Numbered from the stretch's first letter, positions 7,712 to 17,143 are shown. The stretch: DNA of 64,000 nucleotides from Thermoanaerobacter pseudethanolicus ATCC 33223 (GCF_000019085.1 NC_010321.1:504501-568500); one strand, 5' to 3'. Numbers and translations: made by a program. The notes: generated from the letters alone by a model not told the origin.

Positions 7712-8878
7712 ATGTTTGATAATATAAGGCCAACAAGAGCAGAAATATATTTGGATAATATAGTGCATAATTTGAGTGAAGTAAAGAGATGGGTGGGGAA
7801 GAAAGTAAAAATAATGGGGGTAGTGAAAGCCAATGCTTATGGTCATGGAGCTTGTCAAGTAGCAAAGGTTTTAATAGAAAATGGGGTTTCTTATTTGGGA
7901 GTAGCTACAATAGAAGAGGCGTTAGAATTAAGGGAATGCGGAATTAATATTCCCATACTCGTTTTTGGATATACGCCTTTACCTCAGGCCAAAGAATTAA
8001 TTGTGCACAATATAACTCAAACTGTTTTTGATATAAACTATGTTAAAGACTTAGAAAGAATTGCCTTAAATGTGGGTAAGAAGGCTAAAGTTCATGTAAA
8101 AGTTGATACAGGTATGGGACGGATAGGATATACAGATTTAAATGTAGCTGAAAAAGAGATAGAAAAAATGATGGAAATGGAAGGGGTAGAGGTAGAAGGC
8201 ATATTTAGTCATTTTGCTACTTCTGATGAAAAAGATAAAACATATGCTGAACAACAGTTTGATATGTTCAAGAAATTGTTAGAAAGCTTAAAGCAAAAAG
8301 AGATAAACATTCCTTTAAAGCATATAGCTAACAGTGGAGCAATTATTGACCTTAAATATACTTATTTAGACATGGTAAGGCCAGGAATAGTTCTATACGG
8401 TAGTTATCCTTCAGAAAATGTTGAAAGACCATTGGATTTAAGACAGACTATGGGTTTTAAAACTAAAATAGTGTATATAAAAGAAGTACCTGAAGGTACT
8501 TCCATTAGTTATGGAAGGACATTTATAACTAAAAGAAAAAGCAAAATTGCCACATTGCCTGTAGGATATGCTGATGGTTTTAATAGATTACTCTCTAATA
8601 ATCATCATGTCTTAGTAAAAGGGAAATATGCTCCTGTAATTGGGAGAATTTGTATGGACCAAACGATGTTAGATGTCACCGATATAGAAGGAGTAGAAGT
8701 AGGTGATGATGTAACTATTTTTGGAAATCAAGATGGAGAAAAAATAACAGCAGAGGAGATTGCTAAAAAATTAAATACTATACCTTATGAAGTATATTGT
8801 GGAATATCTAGAAGGGTACCTCGAATATATATTTACAAAGGAGAGGTAATTGAGGTAAAAAATTATTTAAAAATTTGA
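7712..8878 (+). CDS. alr: Alanine racemase
   Basis: This PLP enzyme interconverts L- and D-alanine for peptidoglycan. At 388 residues it has standard length. The PLP lysine lies in VVKANAYGHG (residues ~37-46), the N-terminal TIM barrel carries VKVDTGMGRIG, and the C-terminal domain has SYGRTF with the catalytic Tyr and CMDQTMLDVT. AAGGGGG precedes the ATG. It is fourth in the acpS-nnr-ydcC-alr run, 21 bp after ydcC; mazEF downstream has its own promoter. Cytoplasmic homodimer by family knowledge. Confidence 0.97.
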   Translation: MFDNIRPTRAEIYLDNIVHNLSEVKRWVGKKVKIMGVVKANAYGHGACQVAKVLIENGVSYLGVATIEEALELRECGINIPILVFGYTPLPQAKELIVHNITQTVFDINYVKDLERIALNVGKKAKVHVKVDTGMGRIGYTDLNVAEKEIEKMMEMEGVEVEGIFSHFATSDEKDKTYAEQQFDMFKKLLESLKQKEINIPLKHIANSGAIIDLKYTYLDMVRPGIVLYGSYPSENVERPLDLRQTMGFKTKIVYIKEVPEGTSISYGRTFITKRKSKIATLPVGYADGFNRLLSNNHHVLVKGKYAPVIGRICMDQTMLDVTDIEGVEVGDDVTIFGNQDGEKITAEEIAKKLNTIPYEVYCGISRRVPRIYIYKGEVIEVKNYLKI

Positions 8879-8905
8879 CTTTTATAGTATAAAATTTACA
8901 AATGA

Positions 8906-8935
8906 TTGACATCATTATATATAGTAATATATAAT
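8906..8935 (+). promoter_or_regulatory. Promoter of mazEF
   Basis: TTGACA (8906-8911), 18-bp spacer, TATAAT (8930-8935). The -10 region lies in an AT-alternating, near-palindromic tract (TATATAGTAATATATAATA) that is a plausible autoregulatory site for the MazE-type ribbon-helix-helix protein. Confidence 0.7.
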
Positions 8936-8967
8936 AAATTATATAAGTGCGTAAGGAGGTCCTAAAA

Positions 8968-9243
8968 GTGGGCGAAACAAAGCGAATACTTGTAAGCTTG
9001 CCGCAAAGTTTATTAGAAGAAGTTGATGTTCTTGCCGCTATGGAAAACAGGAATCGCAGTGAATTTATAAGAGAAGCGATGAAATTATATATACGCGAGA
9101 AGAAAAAAATTCAAATACGAGAGAGCATGAAAAAGGGATATCTTGAGATGGCAGCAATTAACAGTGAACTTGCGGAAATGGGCCTAACCGCAGAAAACGA
9201 ATGTTTTACAGGATATGAAATGAAATTGAAAAAGTGTGATTAA
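8968..9243 (+). CDS. mazE: Antitoxin MazE/EndoAI (ribbon-helix-helix)
   Basis: A 91-residue antitoxin that binds and inhibits the EndoA/MazF RNase and represses its own promoter. The N-terminal ribbon-helix-helix ([35 protein letters not shown]) binds DNA; the C-terminal helix ([19 protein letters not shown]) is the toxin-binding segment, as in B. subtilis EndoAI. The GTG at 8968 is chosen because AAGGAGGT lies 7 bases upstream; the open frame back to 8947 has no ribosome site. The gene sits 2 bp before mazF. Confidence 0.92.
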   Translation: MGETKRILVSLPQSLLEEVDVLAAMENRNRSEFIREAMKLYIREKKKIQIRESMKKGYLEMAAINSELAEMGLTAENECFTGYEMKLKKCD

Positions 9244-9245
9244 CT

Positions 9246-9596
9246 ATGGTGATAAAGAGGGGAGACATTTTTTATGCCGATTTAAGCCCTGTAATAGGCT
9301 CTGAACAGGGCGGAATTCGGCCTGTACTTATAATTCAAAATGATATTGGTAATAAATATAGTCCAACAGTAATAGTAGCGGCAATTACATCTCAGATTAA
9401 CAAAGCCAAATTGCCCACTCATGTTGAAATAAATGGGGCAGAATATGGACTTAACAAAGATTCTGTAGTATTATTGGAGCAAATAAGGACTATTGACAAA
9501 AAACGTTTAAGAGAAAAAATTGGTCATTTTGACCAGGAAATGATGGAGAAAGTCAATGAAGCTTTGCAAATAAGTTTAGGGTTGATTGATTTTTAA
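9246..9596 (+). CDS. mazF: Endoribonuclease MazF/EndoA (toxin)
   Basis: A 116-residue PemK/MazF-family mRNA interferase, nearly colinear with B. subtilis EndoA (which cleaves UACAU). Conserved segments are [19 protein letters not shown] near the N-terminus (catalytic Arg loop), [16 protein letters not shown] (catalytic Thr) and [14 protein letters not shown]. There is no clear ribosome site of its own; it starts 2 bp after mazE, so translation is probably coupled, which keeps the antitoxin in excess. A strong hairpin terminator follows. Confidence 0.95.
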   Translation: MVIKRGDIFYADLSPVIGSEQGGIRPVLIIQNDIGNKYSPTVIVAAITSQINKAKLPTHVEINGAEYGLNKDSVVLLEQIRTIDKKRLREKIGHFDQEMMEKVNEALQISLGLIDF

Positions 9597-9616
9597 AAGG
9601 TTAACTAATTATAAGG

Positions 9617-9638
9617 CAGCGCTTAGCGCTGTTTTTTT
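9617..9638 (+). terminator. Terminator of mazEF
   Basis: CAGCGC / GCGCTG stem with a 3-nt loop followed by seven T. Confidence 0.85.
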
Positions 9639-9771
9639 GTACGGCGAAAAAAGTTTTATGATATAATTATAATTAAAGTCTTTTATAGTTTTTCCTTTAA
9701 AAAAGAGAATAGAATTTTTATCCTTTATGTTAGTAATAAATTCATAAACACAAGAAGGATATACGAATAAG

Positions 9772-9923
9772 ATGTCTAAATATTTAGATGAGTTAAGGGA
9801 AAAAACCAAAAAGAATTTTGATATATTATTTGAGCACAATATTTCTTAAGCGAGGATGAAATAATAAGTCTTATAAAAGATTGCTACTATTCAAAAACTA
9901 ACAGAATCTTTAAGGAGGATATT
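9772..9923 (+). pseudogene. Possible frameshifted small ORF upstream of the yitT-like gene
   Basis: The ATG at 9772 opens a 25-residue frame (MSKYLDELREKTKKNFDIL...) that stops at 9847-9849. A single-base shift near 9840 would join it to an open frame reading FLSEDEIISLIKDCYYSK and running into the next gene's start. The composition looks coding (Lys/Glu/Ile-rich), but there is no recognised family. This may be a remnant of a small gene or chance. The rest of the 280-bp gap 9640-9923 shows nothing else. Confidence 0.25.
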
Positions 9924-10769
9924 ATGAAAATTACCGCTAAAAAAATAATAATAGATTTTTTTGGGGTTAGTGTAGGAACATTACTTGTGGCTTTATCCTT
10001 AGATTTGTTTTTGGCACCTAACAAAATTGCTCCTGGTGGAGTAAGTGGACTTGCAGTTGTTCTACAACATTTGTTTGGATGGCCAATAGGAGCAGTTACC
10101 TTGGCAATAAATATTCCGCTTTTTATCATCTCGACTAAAGCTTTAGGAACAGGTTTTGGAGCTAAAACACTTTATTCAACTATTTTATTAGGTGTTTCTA
10201 TTGATGCATTGGCTTTTTTAAAACCTCTTACCCATGATACAATATTGGCGGCAGTATATGGTGGTATAATAATGGGTGTAGGGATAGGTATTGTGATAAA
10301 ATATGGAGCAACAACTGGTGGAACAGACATGGCTGCTATGACTTTGCATAAATACATACACTTTTTAAGTGTGGGCAGAATACTGCTTATAATAGACTTT
10401 GTAATAATAACTTTAGCAGGCATAGTTTTTAGCCCGGAACTTGCCCTTTATGCTTTAGCTACTGAATTTATTTCTATCAAAGTTATTGACCTCATACAAG
10501 AAGGTAGTGGCGATGAGAGAATTGCTATAATTATTTCTGATAGGTATGAGGAAATTAGTAAATCAATATTGGAGGAAATGGAAAGGGGGGTAACAGAACT
10601 AAAAGGAAGAGGGGGTTATTCAAAAAAGGACAAAAATGTTTTGTTGTGTGTTGTAACTCGTAGAGAAGTTACAACCTTAAGAAGCCTTGTGAAAAGAATA
10701 GACCCCAACGCTTTCATGATATTATCAACAGCCCATGAAGTTTTAGGAGAAGGATTTAAAAACATGTGA
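9924..10769 (+). CDS. YitT family membrane protein (DUF161-DUF2179)
   Basis: A 281-residue protein with 5-6 hydrophobic segments in the first ~195 residues, including the family-typical APNKIAPGGVSGLAVVL and IKYGATTGGTDMAA. It ends in a soluble DUF2179 domain (~residues 210-281; GVTELKGRGGYSKKDKNVLLCVV). YitT proteins are common in Firmicutes; the transported substrate is not established, and the C-terminal domain resembles small-ligand regulatory folds. AAGGAGG lies 5 bases before the ATG. The transketolase genes follow after 15 bp, so cotranscription is likely. Confidence 0.9.
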   Translation: MKITAKKIIIDFFGVSVGTLLVALSLDLFLAPNKIAPGGVSGLAVVLQHLFGWPIGAVTLAINIPLFIISTKALGTGFGAKTLYSTILLGVSIDALAFLKPLTHDTILAAVYGGIIMGVGIGIVIKYGATTGGTDMAAMTLHKYIHFLSVGRILLIIDFVIITLAGIVFSPELALYALATEFISIKVIDLIQEGSGDERIAIIISDRYEEISKSILEEMERGVTELKGRGGYSKKDKNVLLCVVTRREVTTLRSLVKRIDPNAFMILSTAHEVLGEGFKNM

Positions 10770-10784
10770 AATGGAGGTATTGGT

Positions 10785-11606
10785 ATGGACAAAGAATTTT
10801 TAAAGCAAAAGGCAAAAGAAGTGAGAATAGACATCATAAACATGTTGGCAGAAGCAGGATCTGGCCATCCTGGGGGGTCATTATCCTGTGCAGATATTTT
10901 AACCCTGCTCTATTTTGACAAAATGAATGTAAAGCCTGACAATCCCAAATGGGAAGATAGGGACAGACTTGTGCTTTCAAAAGGTCATGCAGCTCCTGCC
11001 CTGTATGCTGTATTAGCTGAAAAAGGGTTTTTCCCGAAAGAAGAGTTAAAAACTTTAAGAAAGCTTGGCTCAATACTTCAAGGGCATCCCGATATGAAAT
11101 CCACACCGGGACTTGATATGACCACAGGGTCATTAGGGCAAGGACTTTCTGCTGCAAATGGAATGGCATTAGCAGGTAAATTAGATAAAAAGGGCTATAG
11201 AGTCTATGTAATATTAGGAGATGGAGAATTACAAGAAGGGCAAATATGGGAAGCAGCTATGACAGCAGCCCATTACAAATTGGACAACTTAACAGCAATA
11301 CTTGACTTTAACGGCTTACAAATAGATGGCCCAAACAGAGAAGTAAAAAACATAGAACCAGTAAATGAAAAATTCAATGCTTTTGGATGGCACGTAATAG
11401 AAATAGACGGTCACGACTTTGACCAAATAGACAAAGCCATAGAAGAAGCAAAAGCTACAAAAGGAAAACCCACTTTGATAATAGCTCATACAATAAAAGG
11501 AAAAGGCGTATCCTTCATGGAAAATCAAGTAGGATGGCATGGCAGTGCGCCTAACGAAGAACAAAGACAAAAAGCTATACAAGAACTTGAAGGGAGTGGA
11601 GTATAA
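10785..11606 (+). CDS. tktA: Transketolase, N-terminal (TPP-binding) subunit
   Basis: The first half of a split transketolase, moving two-carbon units between sugar phosphates in the non-oxidative pentose phosphate pathway. The 273-residue subunit has the [13 protein letters not shown] start motif, the [11 protein letters not shown] segment, and the TPP motif [13 protein letters not shown]...LDFNG (residues ~145-180). In many thermophiles and clostridia the enzyme is encoded as two half-length genes, as here. GGAGG lies upstream of the ATG. The stop codon abuts the ATG of the second subunit. Confidence 0.95.
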   Translation: MDKEFLKQKAKEVRIDIINMLAEAGSGHPGGSLSCADILTLLYFDKMNVKPDNPKWEDRDRLVLSKGHAAPALYAVLAEKGFFPKEELKTLRKLGSILQGHPDMKSTPGLDMTTGSLGQGLSAANGMALAGKLDKKGYRVYVILGDGELQEGQIWEAAMTAAHYKLDNLTAILDFNGLQIDGPNREVKNIEPVNEKFNAFGWHVIEIDGHDFDQIDKAIEEAKATKGKPTLIIAHTIKGKGVSFMENQVGWHGSAPNEEQRQKAIQELEGSGV

Positions 11607-12527
11607 ATGGCTATGGCGACAAGAGAAGCCTATGGGAAAGCCTTAGTAGAATTAGGCGCAAAAAACAAAAATGTAGTAGTATTAGATGCAGATTTATCAA
11701 AATCTACAAAGACGGCAGATTTTCAAAAAGTATATCCAGATAGATTTTTCAACATGGGAATATCAGAGCAAGACATGATGGTAACAGCAGCAGGACTTGC
11801 TACCTGTGGGAAAATTCCTTTTGCCAGCACTTTTGCCATATTTGCAACAGGAAGAGCATACGAGCAAGTGAGAAACTCCATAGGTTATCCACACTTAAAT
11901 GTAAAAATAGCGGCAACCCATGCTGGTATAACAGTAGGAGAAGACGGGGCGACCCATCAATCAATAGAGGACATATCCCTTATGAGAGGAATACCAGGGA
12001 TGGTAGTGATAAACCCTGCCGATGCAGAAGAAGCAAGACAAGCCATATTTGCGGCGGCAGAACACTATGGACCAGTATACATAAGGCTGGGGAGGATGGC
12101 AGTACCAGATATACATGACCAAAACTACAAATTCGAATTAGGGAAAGGTGAAGTAATAAGAGAAGGAAAAGACGTAGCGATAATAGCAACGGGGGTAATG
12201 GTGGCCATAGCGATTGAAGCAGCAGATAAACTAAAAGAAGAGGGAATAGAGGCGACAGTTGTCAATATACACACAATAAAGCCGATAGACAAAGATTTAA
12301 TAGTAGAAGTAGCTAAAAAGACGGGCAAAGTTATAACAGCAGAAGAGCACAGCATAATAGGTGGGCTTGGTTCGGCGGTAGCAGAGGTTCTTTCAGAGGA
12401 ATATCCAGTGAAGATAAAGAGAATTGGAATAAGAGATGAGTTTGGACAATCGGGTTCACCTAAAGAGCTTTTAAAACATTATGGTTTGACAGCGGAGGAT
12501 ATTGTAAAAGCAGCTAAGTCATTTTAA
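11607..12527 (+). CDS. tktB: Transketolase, C-terminal (pyrimidine-binding) subunit
   Basis: The second half of the split transketolase, 306 residues. It holds the pyrimidine-binding domain (residues ~1-165; VLDADLSKSTKTADF, FFNMGISEQDMMVTAAGLA with the catalytic Glu, GVGEDGATHQS-like segment) and the C-terminal transketolase domain (~180-306; IIATGVMVAIAIEAAD). It starts directly after the stop of the N-terminal subunit, so the two are translationally coupled and made in equal amounts. 1-deoxyxylulose-5-phosphate synthase is excluded by the two-gene arrangement and lengths. Confidence 0.95.
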   Translation: MAMATREAYGKALVELGAKNKNVVVLDADLSKSTKTADFQKVYPDRFFNMGISEQDMMVTAAGLATCGKIPFASTFAIFATGRAYEQVRNSIGYPHLNVKIAATHAGITVGEDGATHQSIEDISLMRGIPGMVVINPADAEEARQAIFAAAEHYGPVYIRLGRMAVPDIHDQNYKFELGKGEVIREGKDVAIIATGVMVAIAIEAADKLKEEGIEATVVNIHTIKPIDKDLIVEVAKKTGKVITAEEHSIIGGLGSAVAEVLSEEYPVKIKRIGIRDEFGQSGSPKELLKHYGLTAEDIVKAAKSF

Positions 12528-12530
12528 AAA

Positions 12531-12558
12531 ATGCCAGGATTTAACCTGGCATTTTTTA
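12531..12558. terminator. Bidirectional terminator between transketolase and the DUF2148 gene
   Basis: ATGCCAGG (12531-12538) / CCTGGCAT (12545-12552) with T runs on the right and A runs on the left, serving both convergent genes. Confidence 0.85.
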
Positions 12559-13071
12559 TCTATCAAAGTATATGTTTTTGCCTGTAGCAGAAAGAGGAAT
12601 GCCTACCACAATCTCTCCTTCAATTAATTTTAACCTTCTTGCACTTACACCTATTCTATACATAACTCGATTATCCACATTCAAGAGACTGGCGGTTTTA
12701 ACTGCAGACCCTACTGCTATTCCTAAGTCGATGAGCCTCCATGCACATATGGGACCTGCAAATTCTGTACCTTCTCTAAAATCCCTTAGACTAGTGCAAA
12801 GATTATAACCGCAAGCGCCGCAATTTAGTCCAACTTTTTCTGGTTTATTTAATGAAATTAAAAGTACTGCACTGGAGTTAGCGACGTTTTTTGCATCCCT
12901 GTCAAAATTTTTCTTTCCGGATTCTTCTCCATATTTCATCATATCCTCTTTTAATCTTATAAGGTCTTCACCTGTGATAACTTTTGTCTCTATAAAGTCT
13001 TTTCCAGTTGCTTTAGGCGCTGTTCTCGCTGATAATGCCATCAAATGAGCAGCTAATTCAATTACATCCAT
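12556..13071 (-). CDS. DUF2148 ferredoxin-like domain protein
   Basis: A 171-residue protein of the DUF2148 (COG4739) family found in anaerobes. The central cysteine set GLNCGACGYNLC (residues ~83-94) followed later by GPICAWR suggests one iron-sulfur cluster. The remainder is alpha/beta with a conserved SARTAPKATGKD segment near the N-terminus. No biochemical role is established for the family. It is cytoplasmic, transcribed alone toward transketolase, and divergent from the phosphofructokinase gene. Confidence 0.85.
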   Translation of the reverse strand: MDVIELAAHLMALSARTAPKATGKDFIETKVITGEDLIRLKEDMMKYGEESGKKNFDRDAKNVANSSAVLLISLNKPEKVGLNCGACGYNLCTSLRDFREGTEFAGPICAWRLIDLGIAVGSAVKTASLLNVDNRVMYRIGVSARRLKLIEGEIVVGIPLSATGKNIYFDR

Positions 13072-13254
13072 AATGTTTCCCTCCGTATTTTTAAGATGAA
13101 TGCGTTATTTATTATAATTTTCCTATATTTTTTTACTTTTTGCAAGAAGGGTTGATAAAATTTTATCGAAAATTATTATTATATTTCTTTTTGTGATATA
13201 ATATATCTGAATTACTTTACAATTTATAATAGAATATCACAATGGGGGTATATT

Positions 13255-14499
13255 ATGTATACTAAAAGCAATTGTCTTATAGCACAATCGGGTGGTCCTA
13301 CAGCTGTTATTAACTCCAGTCTGTATGGAGCTATAATGGAAGCTTCACGCTCAGAGAAAATTGATAAAGTTTATGGTGGGATAAACGGCATAGAAGGTAT
13401 AATAAAAGGCAATATTATTGACATATTTGATATTCCCTATGAAAGAATAAAACAAATGAGATTTAGCCCTGCGGCTGCATTAGGGTCGTGCCGATATAGG
13501 CTAAAAGACTATTTAGAGGATGAAGAGGAATACAAAAAGTTAATAGAAATTTTTAAGAAATACAACATTAAATATTTTTTCTACATAGGTGGCAATGATT
13601 CTATGGATGCCGTTGACAAAATCAGTAAATATGCAAGAGAAATAGGTTTTGAAATAAATGTAATTGGAATTCCTAAGACTATTGATAACGATTTGATGTT
13701 TACAGATCATTCTCCTGGTTTTGGAAGTGCGGCAAAATATATAGCCACAACTACTTTAGAACTTGCTTTAGATGCGGAAGTGTATGAGACTAAAACAATT
13801 AACGTACTCGAAGTGATGGGCAGAAATGCAGGTTGGCTTACCGCTTCTTCTGCTTTGGTTAAAGAAAGATTGCCCCATTTGAAACAACTTATTTATCTTC
13901 CTGAGATACCTTTTAATGAGGAAAGATTTTTAGAGGATGTAAATAAAGCTTATAAGGAATATGGCAATGTCTTTATAACTGTATCAGAAGGACTTATGGA
14001 TGAAAAAGGGAATTACATTGGAAGAAAAGAAAATGCTTATCATAAAGATGCTTTTGGTCATCCTCAACTGGGAGGAGTAGGAGACTATATAGAAAAGCTT
14101 GTAAAAGAGAAAATATATAAACGTGTCAAAATGACCAGACTTGGTGTAACGCAAAGATGTGCAATGCACTTGGCATCTAAAGTGGATTTTGAAGAAGCTG
14201 AGATGTTGGGGAAGGAAGCAGTAAAGTATGCGTTATTTGGTGAAACCGGGAAAATGATAAGTCTTGTAAGAGAAAGAAATTACCCATACACTGTTAAAAC
14301 GGATATTGTAGATGTTGATAAAGTGTGTAACAAGGAGAAAAAAATGCCTTTAAATTGGATAAATGAAGAAGGTAATTATGTTACTGAAGAATTTTTTGAT
14401 TATGCAAGACCACTTATACAAGGAGAAGTGAAGGTCCCTATGGCAGAAGGGTTACCTTATTATATAAACTTAAAATATGCGATAAAAAAGCAGGAATAA
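13255..14499 (+). CDS. pfp: 6-phosphofructokinase, pyrophosphate-dependent type
   Basis: Phosphorylates fructose 6-phosphate in glycolysis. The 414-residue product is longer than ATP-PfkA (~320) and has PPi-PFK features: QSGGPTAVINSS at the N-terminus, YIGGNDSMD in place of the ATP-enzyme GGDGS, and GIPKTIDNDL with the catalytic Asp. MGRNAGW and TRLGVTQR bind the substrate. PPi preference is inferred from these residues, not proven. A TATAAT at 13197-13202 marks the promoter; its -35 is poor. AATGGGGGT lies upstream of the ATG. The stop codon lies inside the terminator stem. Confidence 0.9.
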   Translation: MYTKSNCLIAQSGGPTAVINSSLYGAIMEASRSEKIDKVYGGINGIEGIIKGNIIDIFDIPYERIKQMRFSPAAALGSCRYRLKDYLEDEEEYKKLIEIFKKYNIKYFFYIGGNDSMDAVDKISKYAREIGFEINVIGIPKTIDNDLMFTDHSPGFGSAAKYIATTTLELALDAEVYETKTINVLEVMGRNAGWLTASSALVKERLPHLKQLIYLPEIPFNEERFLEDVNKAYKEYGNVFITVSEGLMDEKGNYIGRKENAYHKDAFGHPQLGGVGDYIEKLVKEKIYKRVKMTRLGVTQRCAMHLASKVDFEEAEMLGKEAVKYALFGETGKMISLVRERNYPYTVKTDIVDVDKVCNKEKKMPLNWINEEGNYVTEEFFDYARPLIQGEVKVPMAEGLPYYINLKYAIKKQE

Positions 14500-14515
14500 A
14501 ATCCTGCTTTTTTAA
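14485..14515. terminator. Bidirectional terminator between pfp and nhaC
   Basis: AAAAAGCAGGA (14485-14495) / TCCTGCTTTTT (14502-14512). It is symmetric, with T runs in both directions, and overlaps the stop codons of both convergent genes. Confidence 0.85.
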
Positions 14516-15876
14516 AATTCTTCCATTAGAACATTGCTATATTGTTTATTACTTTCTATAAACACGATAAGTATTGATAATATAGGGAATAATAGATTTA
14601 AATAAGCATAGGGAAGGTAATCAATGACTTTTACTCCTAAAACTGCAGAAAGAAACATTGCTGCTAAATTCCAGGGTATTATGCCGGCAAGTATCATGCC
14701 TGAATCTGCTATTGCTCTTACCATCATATCACTTTTTACGTTAAGATTTCTAAACACTTCTAACATTATGCGGGAAGGTAAAATTACAGAAAGGGCTTGA
14801 TTGCAAGTTATTACTGCCATTAAAGTGCTTAATAACATTGTGACCAAATAGGCAATTTTAGGGTTTTTAATTTTTTGAGCTTTTTTAAAAACTGCTTTTA
14901 TAATTCCTGTCCCTTCTAATATTCCAGAAAGAGCGGTAGCAAAGGTTACTACTCCTATCATTGGGAAAATTGAAACCATACCTCCTCCTGAAAAGAAAGA
15001 TTTAAATTCTGGAATATTAGATACATTTCCCATCATAATGACTTTTAAAGAATCTATAAGGTTATAACCATTTAGTAAAGAGACAAAGTAGGAGAGAAGG
15101 ACAGCAATTGAAAGATTTATCTTTGTAGGAATTCTAAAAAAAGCTAAGGTTATAATCATTATAGGAGCTAAAAACAAGAAGAAGTTTATTTTATAATTTT
15201 TCAAAATTATAGCTGCAAGATTGTCAAAAGTGTAGGGCGAAGAAATATTAATGTGAAGACTTAAAAGATAGTACAATAAACCAGTTAATATATAAGTAGG
15301 AATTGCAGTTTTAAAAAGAGATTTAAGTACATTGTATTGCTCAATTTCTCCCATATCCGACAGAAGAATGACATTTCCTGCAAGGGGAGAGGTCCTATCT
15401 CCTATAAAAGAACCGGATATTACTGCACCAGCAACTATTGGAAGAGGATAGCCAAAGCCATGGGCTAATCCCATTATTACTATTCCAATAGTACTGGCGG
15501 TTCCTACAGCTGTACCTAAAATCATTGAGATAATAGAGGTTGTGATAAAAGACAATAATAGAAAACCTTGTGGTTTTAAAAAGTGGGAGGCATAGTAAAC
15601 AAGAGCCGGAAGCGTTCCATTCTGTTTCCACAAGGCAACTAGGGCTCCTATCAAAAGGAGTATAATCATCACATTTATACCTTTTTTAAATCCATCAATT
15701 GACATATTGACAAGTTCTTGAGGCGAAAAACCGTTTATCAAAACAATAGCAAAGGTTATTATATAGCTTATAAAAAGCGGTATATAGGGAGGTTGGTGAA
15801 AAACTAATACCATTGTCATGGTTATGGCTAAAATTAACAAAAAAGTTATAAGTGAGATTCTAAATTTGTTTTCCAT
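14512..15876 (-). CDS. nhaC: NhaC-family Na+/H+ antiporter
   Basis: A 454-residue polytopic membrane protein with about 11-12 hydrophobic segments. Family marks are the segment GTAVGTASTIGIVIMG, then AGAVISGSFIGDRTSPLAGN (residues ~160-180), a conserved NhaC helix break with charged residues in the membrane, and the second-half inverted-repeat equivalent near TCNQALSVILPSR. It exchanges Na+ for H+ (some relatives exchange malate/lactate). AAAGGAGC lies upstream of the ATG. It is transcribed 30 bp after a KdpD-like sensor-domain gene on the same strand, which suggests K+/osmotic control of this antiporter. Confidence 0.9.
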   Translation of the reverse strand: MENKFRISLITFLLILAITMTMVLVFHQPPYIPLFISYIITFAIVLINGFSPQELVNMSIDGFKKGINVMIILLLIGALVALWKQNGTLPALVYYASHFLKPQGFLLLSFITTSIISMILGTAVGTASTIGIVIMGLAHGFGYPLPIVAGAVISGSFIGDRTSPLAGNVILLSDMGEIEQYNVLKSLFKTAIPTYILTGLLYYLLSLHINISSPYTFDNLAAIILKNYKINFFLFLAPIMIITLAFFRIPTKINLSIAVLLSYFVSLLNGYNLIDSLKVIMMGNVSNIPEFKSFFSGGGMVSIFPMIGVVTFATALSGILEGTGIIKAVFKKAQKIKNPKIAYLVTMLLSTLMAVITCNQALSVILPSRIMLEVFRNLNVKSDMMVRAIADSGMILAGIIPWNLAAMFLSAVLGVKVIDYLPYAYLNLLFPILSILIVFIESNKQYSNVLMEEF

Positions 15877-15906
15877 TTTTCACTGCTCCTTTTAGTAATG
15901 AAGAAG

Positions 15907-17046
15907 TTATTTATAAGGTATTACGTGAATTTCTATATTTTTTGCTTTTTTAATTAACTTTATAACAGTAGAACCTCTAAAAAAGGTTTGCAGTCTTGAC
16001 CTTTGAGAATGCCCTATTATTATTTGTGTAATGTGCATTTGCTTTGCAAATTTTAAAAGCTCATCAGACACGCTTTTTCCTGTCAATGTGTAGACTTCTG
16101 CTCCTAATTGTTTTGCTAACATAAAATGGCTTTCTAAAACTTCTTTATCTTTTTCAGTAAGTTTAGGTGCAAGAAAATGTGTACAGTTTACATACACTAC
16201 TACCCAATCACATTTGAATCTTCTTGCTCTCCTTGCACCCCTTCTTATAAGCTTTTTAGATAGTGGATTTGGTGTTATACACACCATTATTTTTTCATTT
16301 GTTTCCCATGTATCAGTTATTCCATGCTCTTTCATATATTCTTCTAATTCTATATCTACTTCTTCGGCGGTAAGTCTTAGCATTAACTCTCTTAAAGCAT
16401 TTAAATTTCCCTTTCTAAAAAAGTTAGATAGACACTCATCGACTTTGCTTACTGGATAAATATCTCCTCTTTTTAATCGATTAAGCAAAGCATCAGGAGT
16501 CAAATCTACAGCAACAATTTCATCTGCGTTATCGACTATGCTGTCAGGGATTGTTTCTCTTACAGCAACACCTGTGATTTGTTGAATAACGTCATTTAAA
16601 CTTTCTAAATGTTGGATGTTAAGTGTTGTAATTACATTTATTCCATGGCGTAAAATTTCTTCCACATCTTCATATCTTTTTTTGTGCTTAGAGCCAGGCG
16701 CATTCGTATGTGCCAATTCATCTATCAAAACTACTTCTGGTTTACGAGCAATTATGGCGTCGGTATCCATTTCTTCTAATATCATGCCGTGGTATTCAAT
16801 TTTTTTTCGCGGGATTATTTCTAAATTTCCTATTTGTGCTTCTGTCTCTTTTCTTCCATGAGTTTCCACATAACCTATTACTACATCTTGACCTCTTTTA
16901 AGACGCCTGTTGCCTTCATTGAGCATTGCATAAGTTTTTCCAACACCAGGAGCATATCCTAAGAATATTTTTAATTTTCCTCGCTGTTGCTTTTTTATAA
17001 TTTCTAAAGCTTCTTCAGGAGTTAACCTCCTAAAACCTTCACTCAT
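15907..17046 (-). CDS. Stand-alone KdpD N-terminal domain plus universal-stress domain (no kinase)
   Basis: A 379-residue protein equal to only the cytoplasmic N-terminal part of the K+ sensor kinase KdpD (full KdpD ~900). The KdpD domain (residues ~1-215) has Walker A GYAPGVGKTYAML, the GYVETHGRKET segment and Walker B VVLIDELAHTNAPGS. A universal-stress-type (USP) domain (~250-370; IMVCITPNPLSKKLIRRGAR ... IIIGHSQRSRLQTFFRGS) follows. The four membrane helices and histidine kinase domain are absent, and the gene ends cleanly with no trace of them, so it is not a recent truncation. KdpD USP domains bind c-di-AMP in Staphylococcus. No kdpFABC or kdpE lies nearby; the partner gene is nhaC. Predicted soluble. 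Confidence 0.88.
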   Translation of the reverse strand: MSEGFRRLTPEEALEIIKKQQRGKLKIFLGYAPGVGKTYAMLNEGNRRLKRGQDVVIGYVETHGRKETEAQIGNLEIIPRKKIEYHGMILEEMDTDAIIARKPEVVLIDELAHTNAPGSKHKKRYEDVEEILRHGINVITTLNIQHLESLNDVIQQITGVAVRETIPDSIVDNADEIVAVDLTPDALLNRLKRGDIYPVSKVDECLSNFFRKGNLNALRELMLRLTAEEVDIELEEYMKEHGITDTWETNEKIMVCITPNPLSKKLIRRGARRARRFKCDWVVVYVNCTHFLAPKLTEKDKEVLESHFMLAKQLGAEVYTLTGKSVSDELLKFAKQMHITQIIIGHSQRSRLQTFFRGSTVIKLIKKAKNIEIHVIPYK

Positions 17047-17143
17047 TAAATTTACACGCCCTCCACAGTTTGATTATATCTTTGTTTGAGCATAATGATT
17101 TCATACAACTATAATAATATGAATCTTATTAAAAATCAATAAA

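Noticed and set aside
10834-11169. 111-codon frame antisense to transketolase
   Set aside because: A shadow of a strongly conserved enzyme gene; no start signal.
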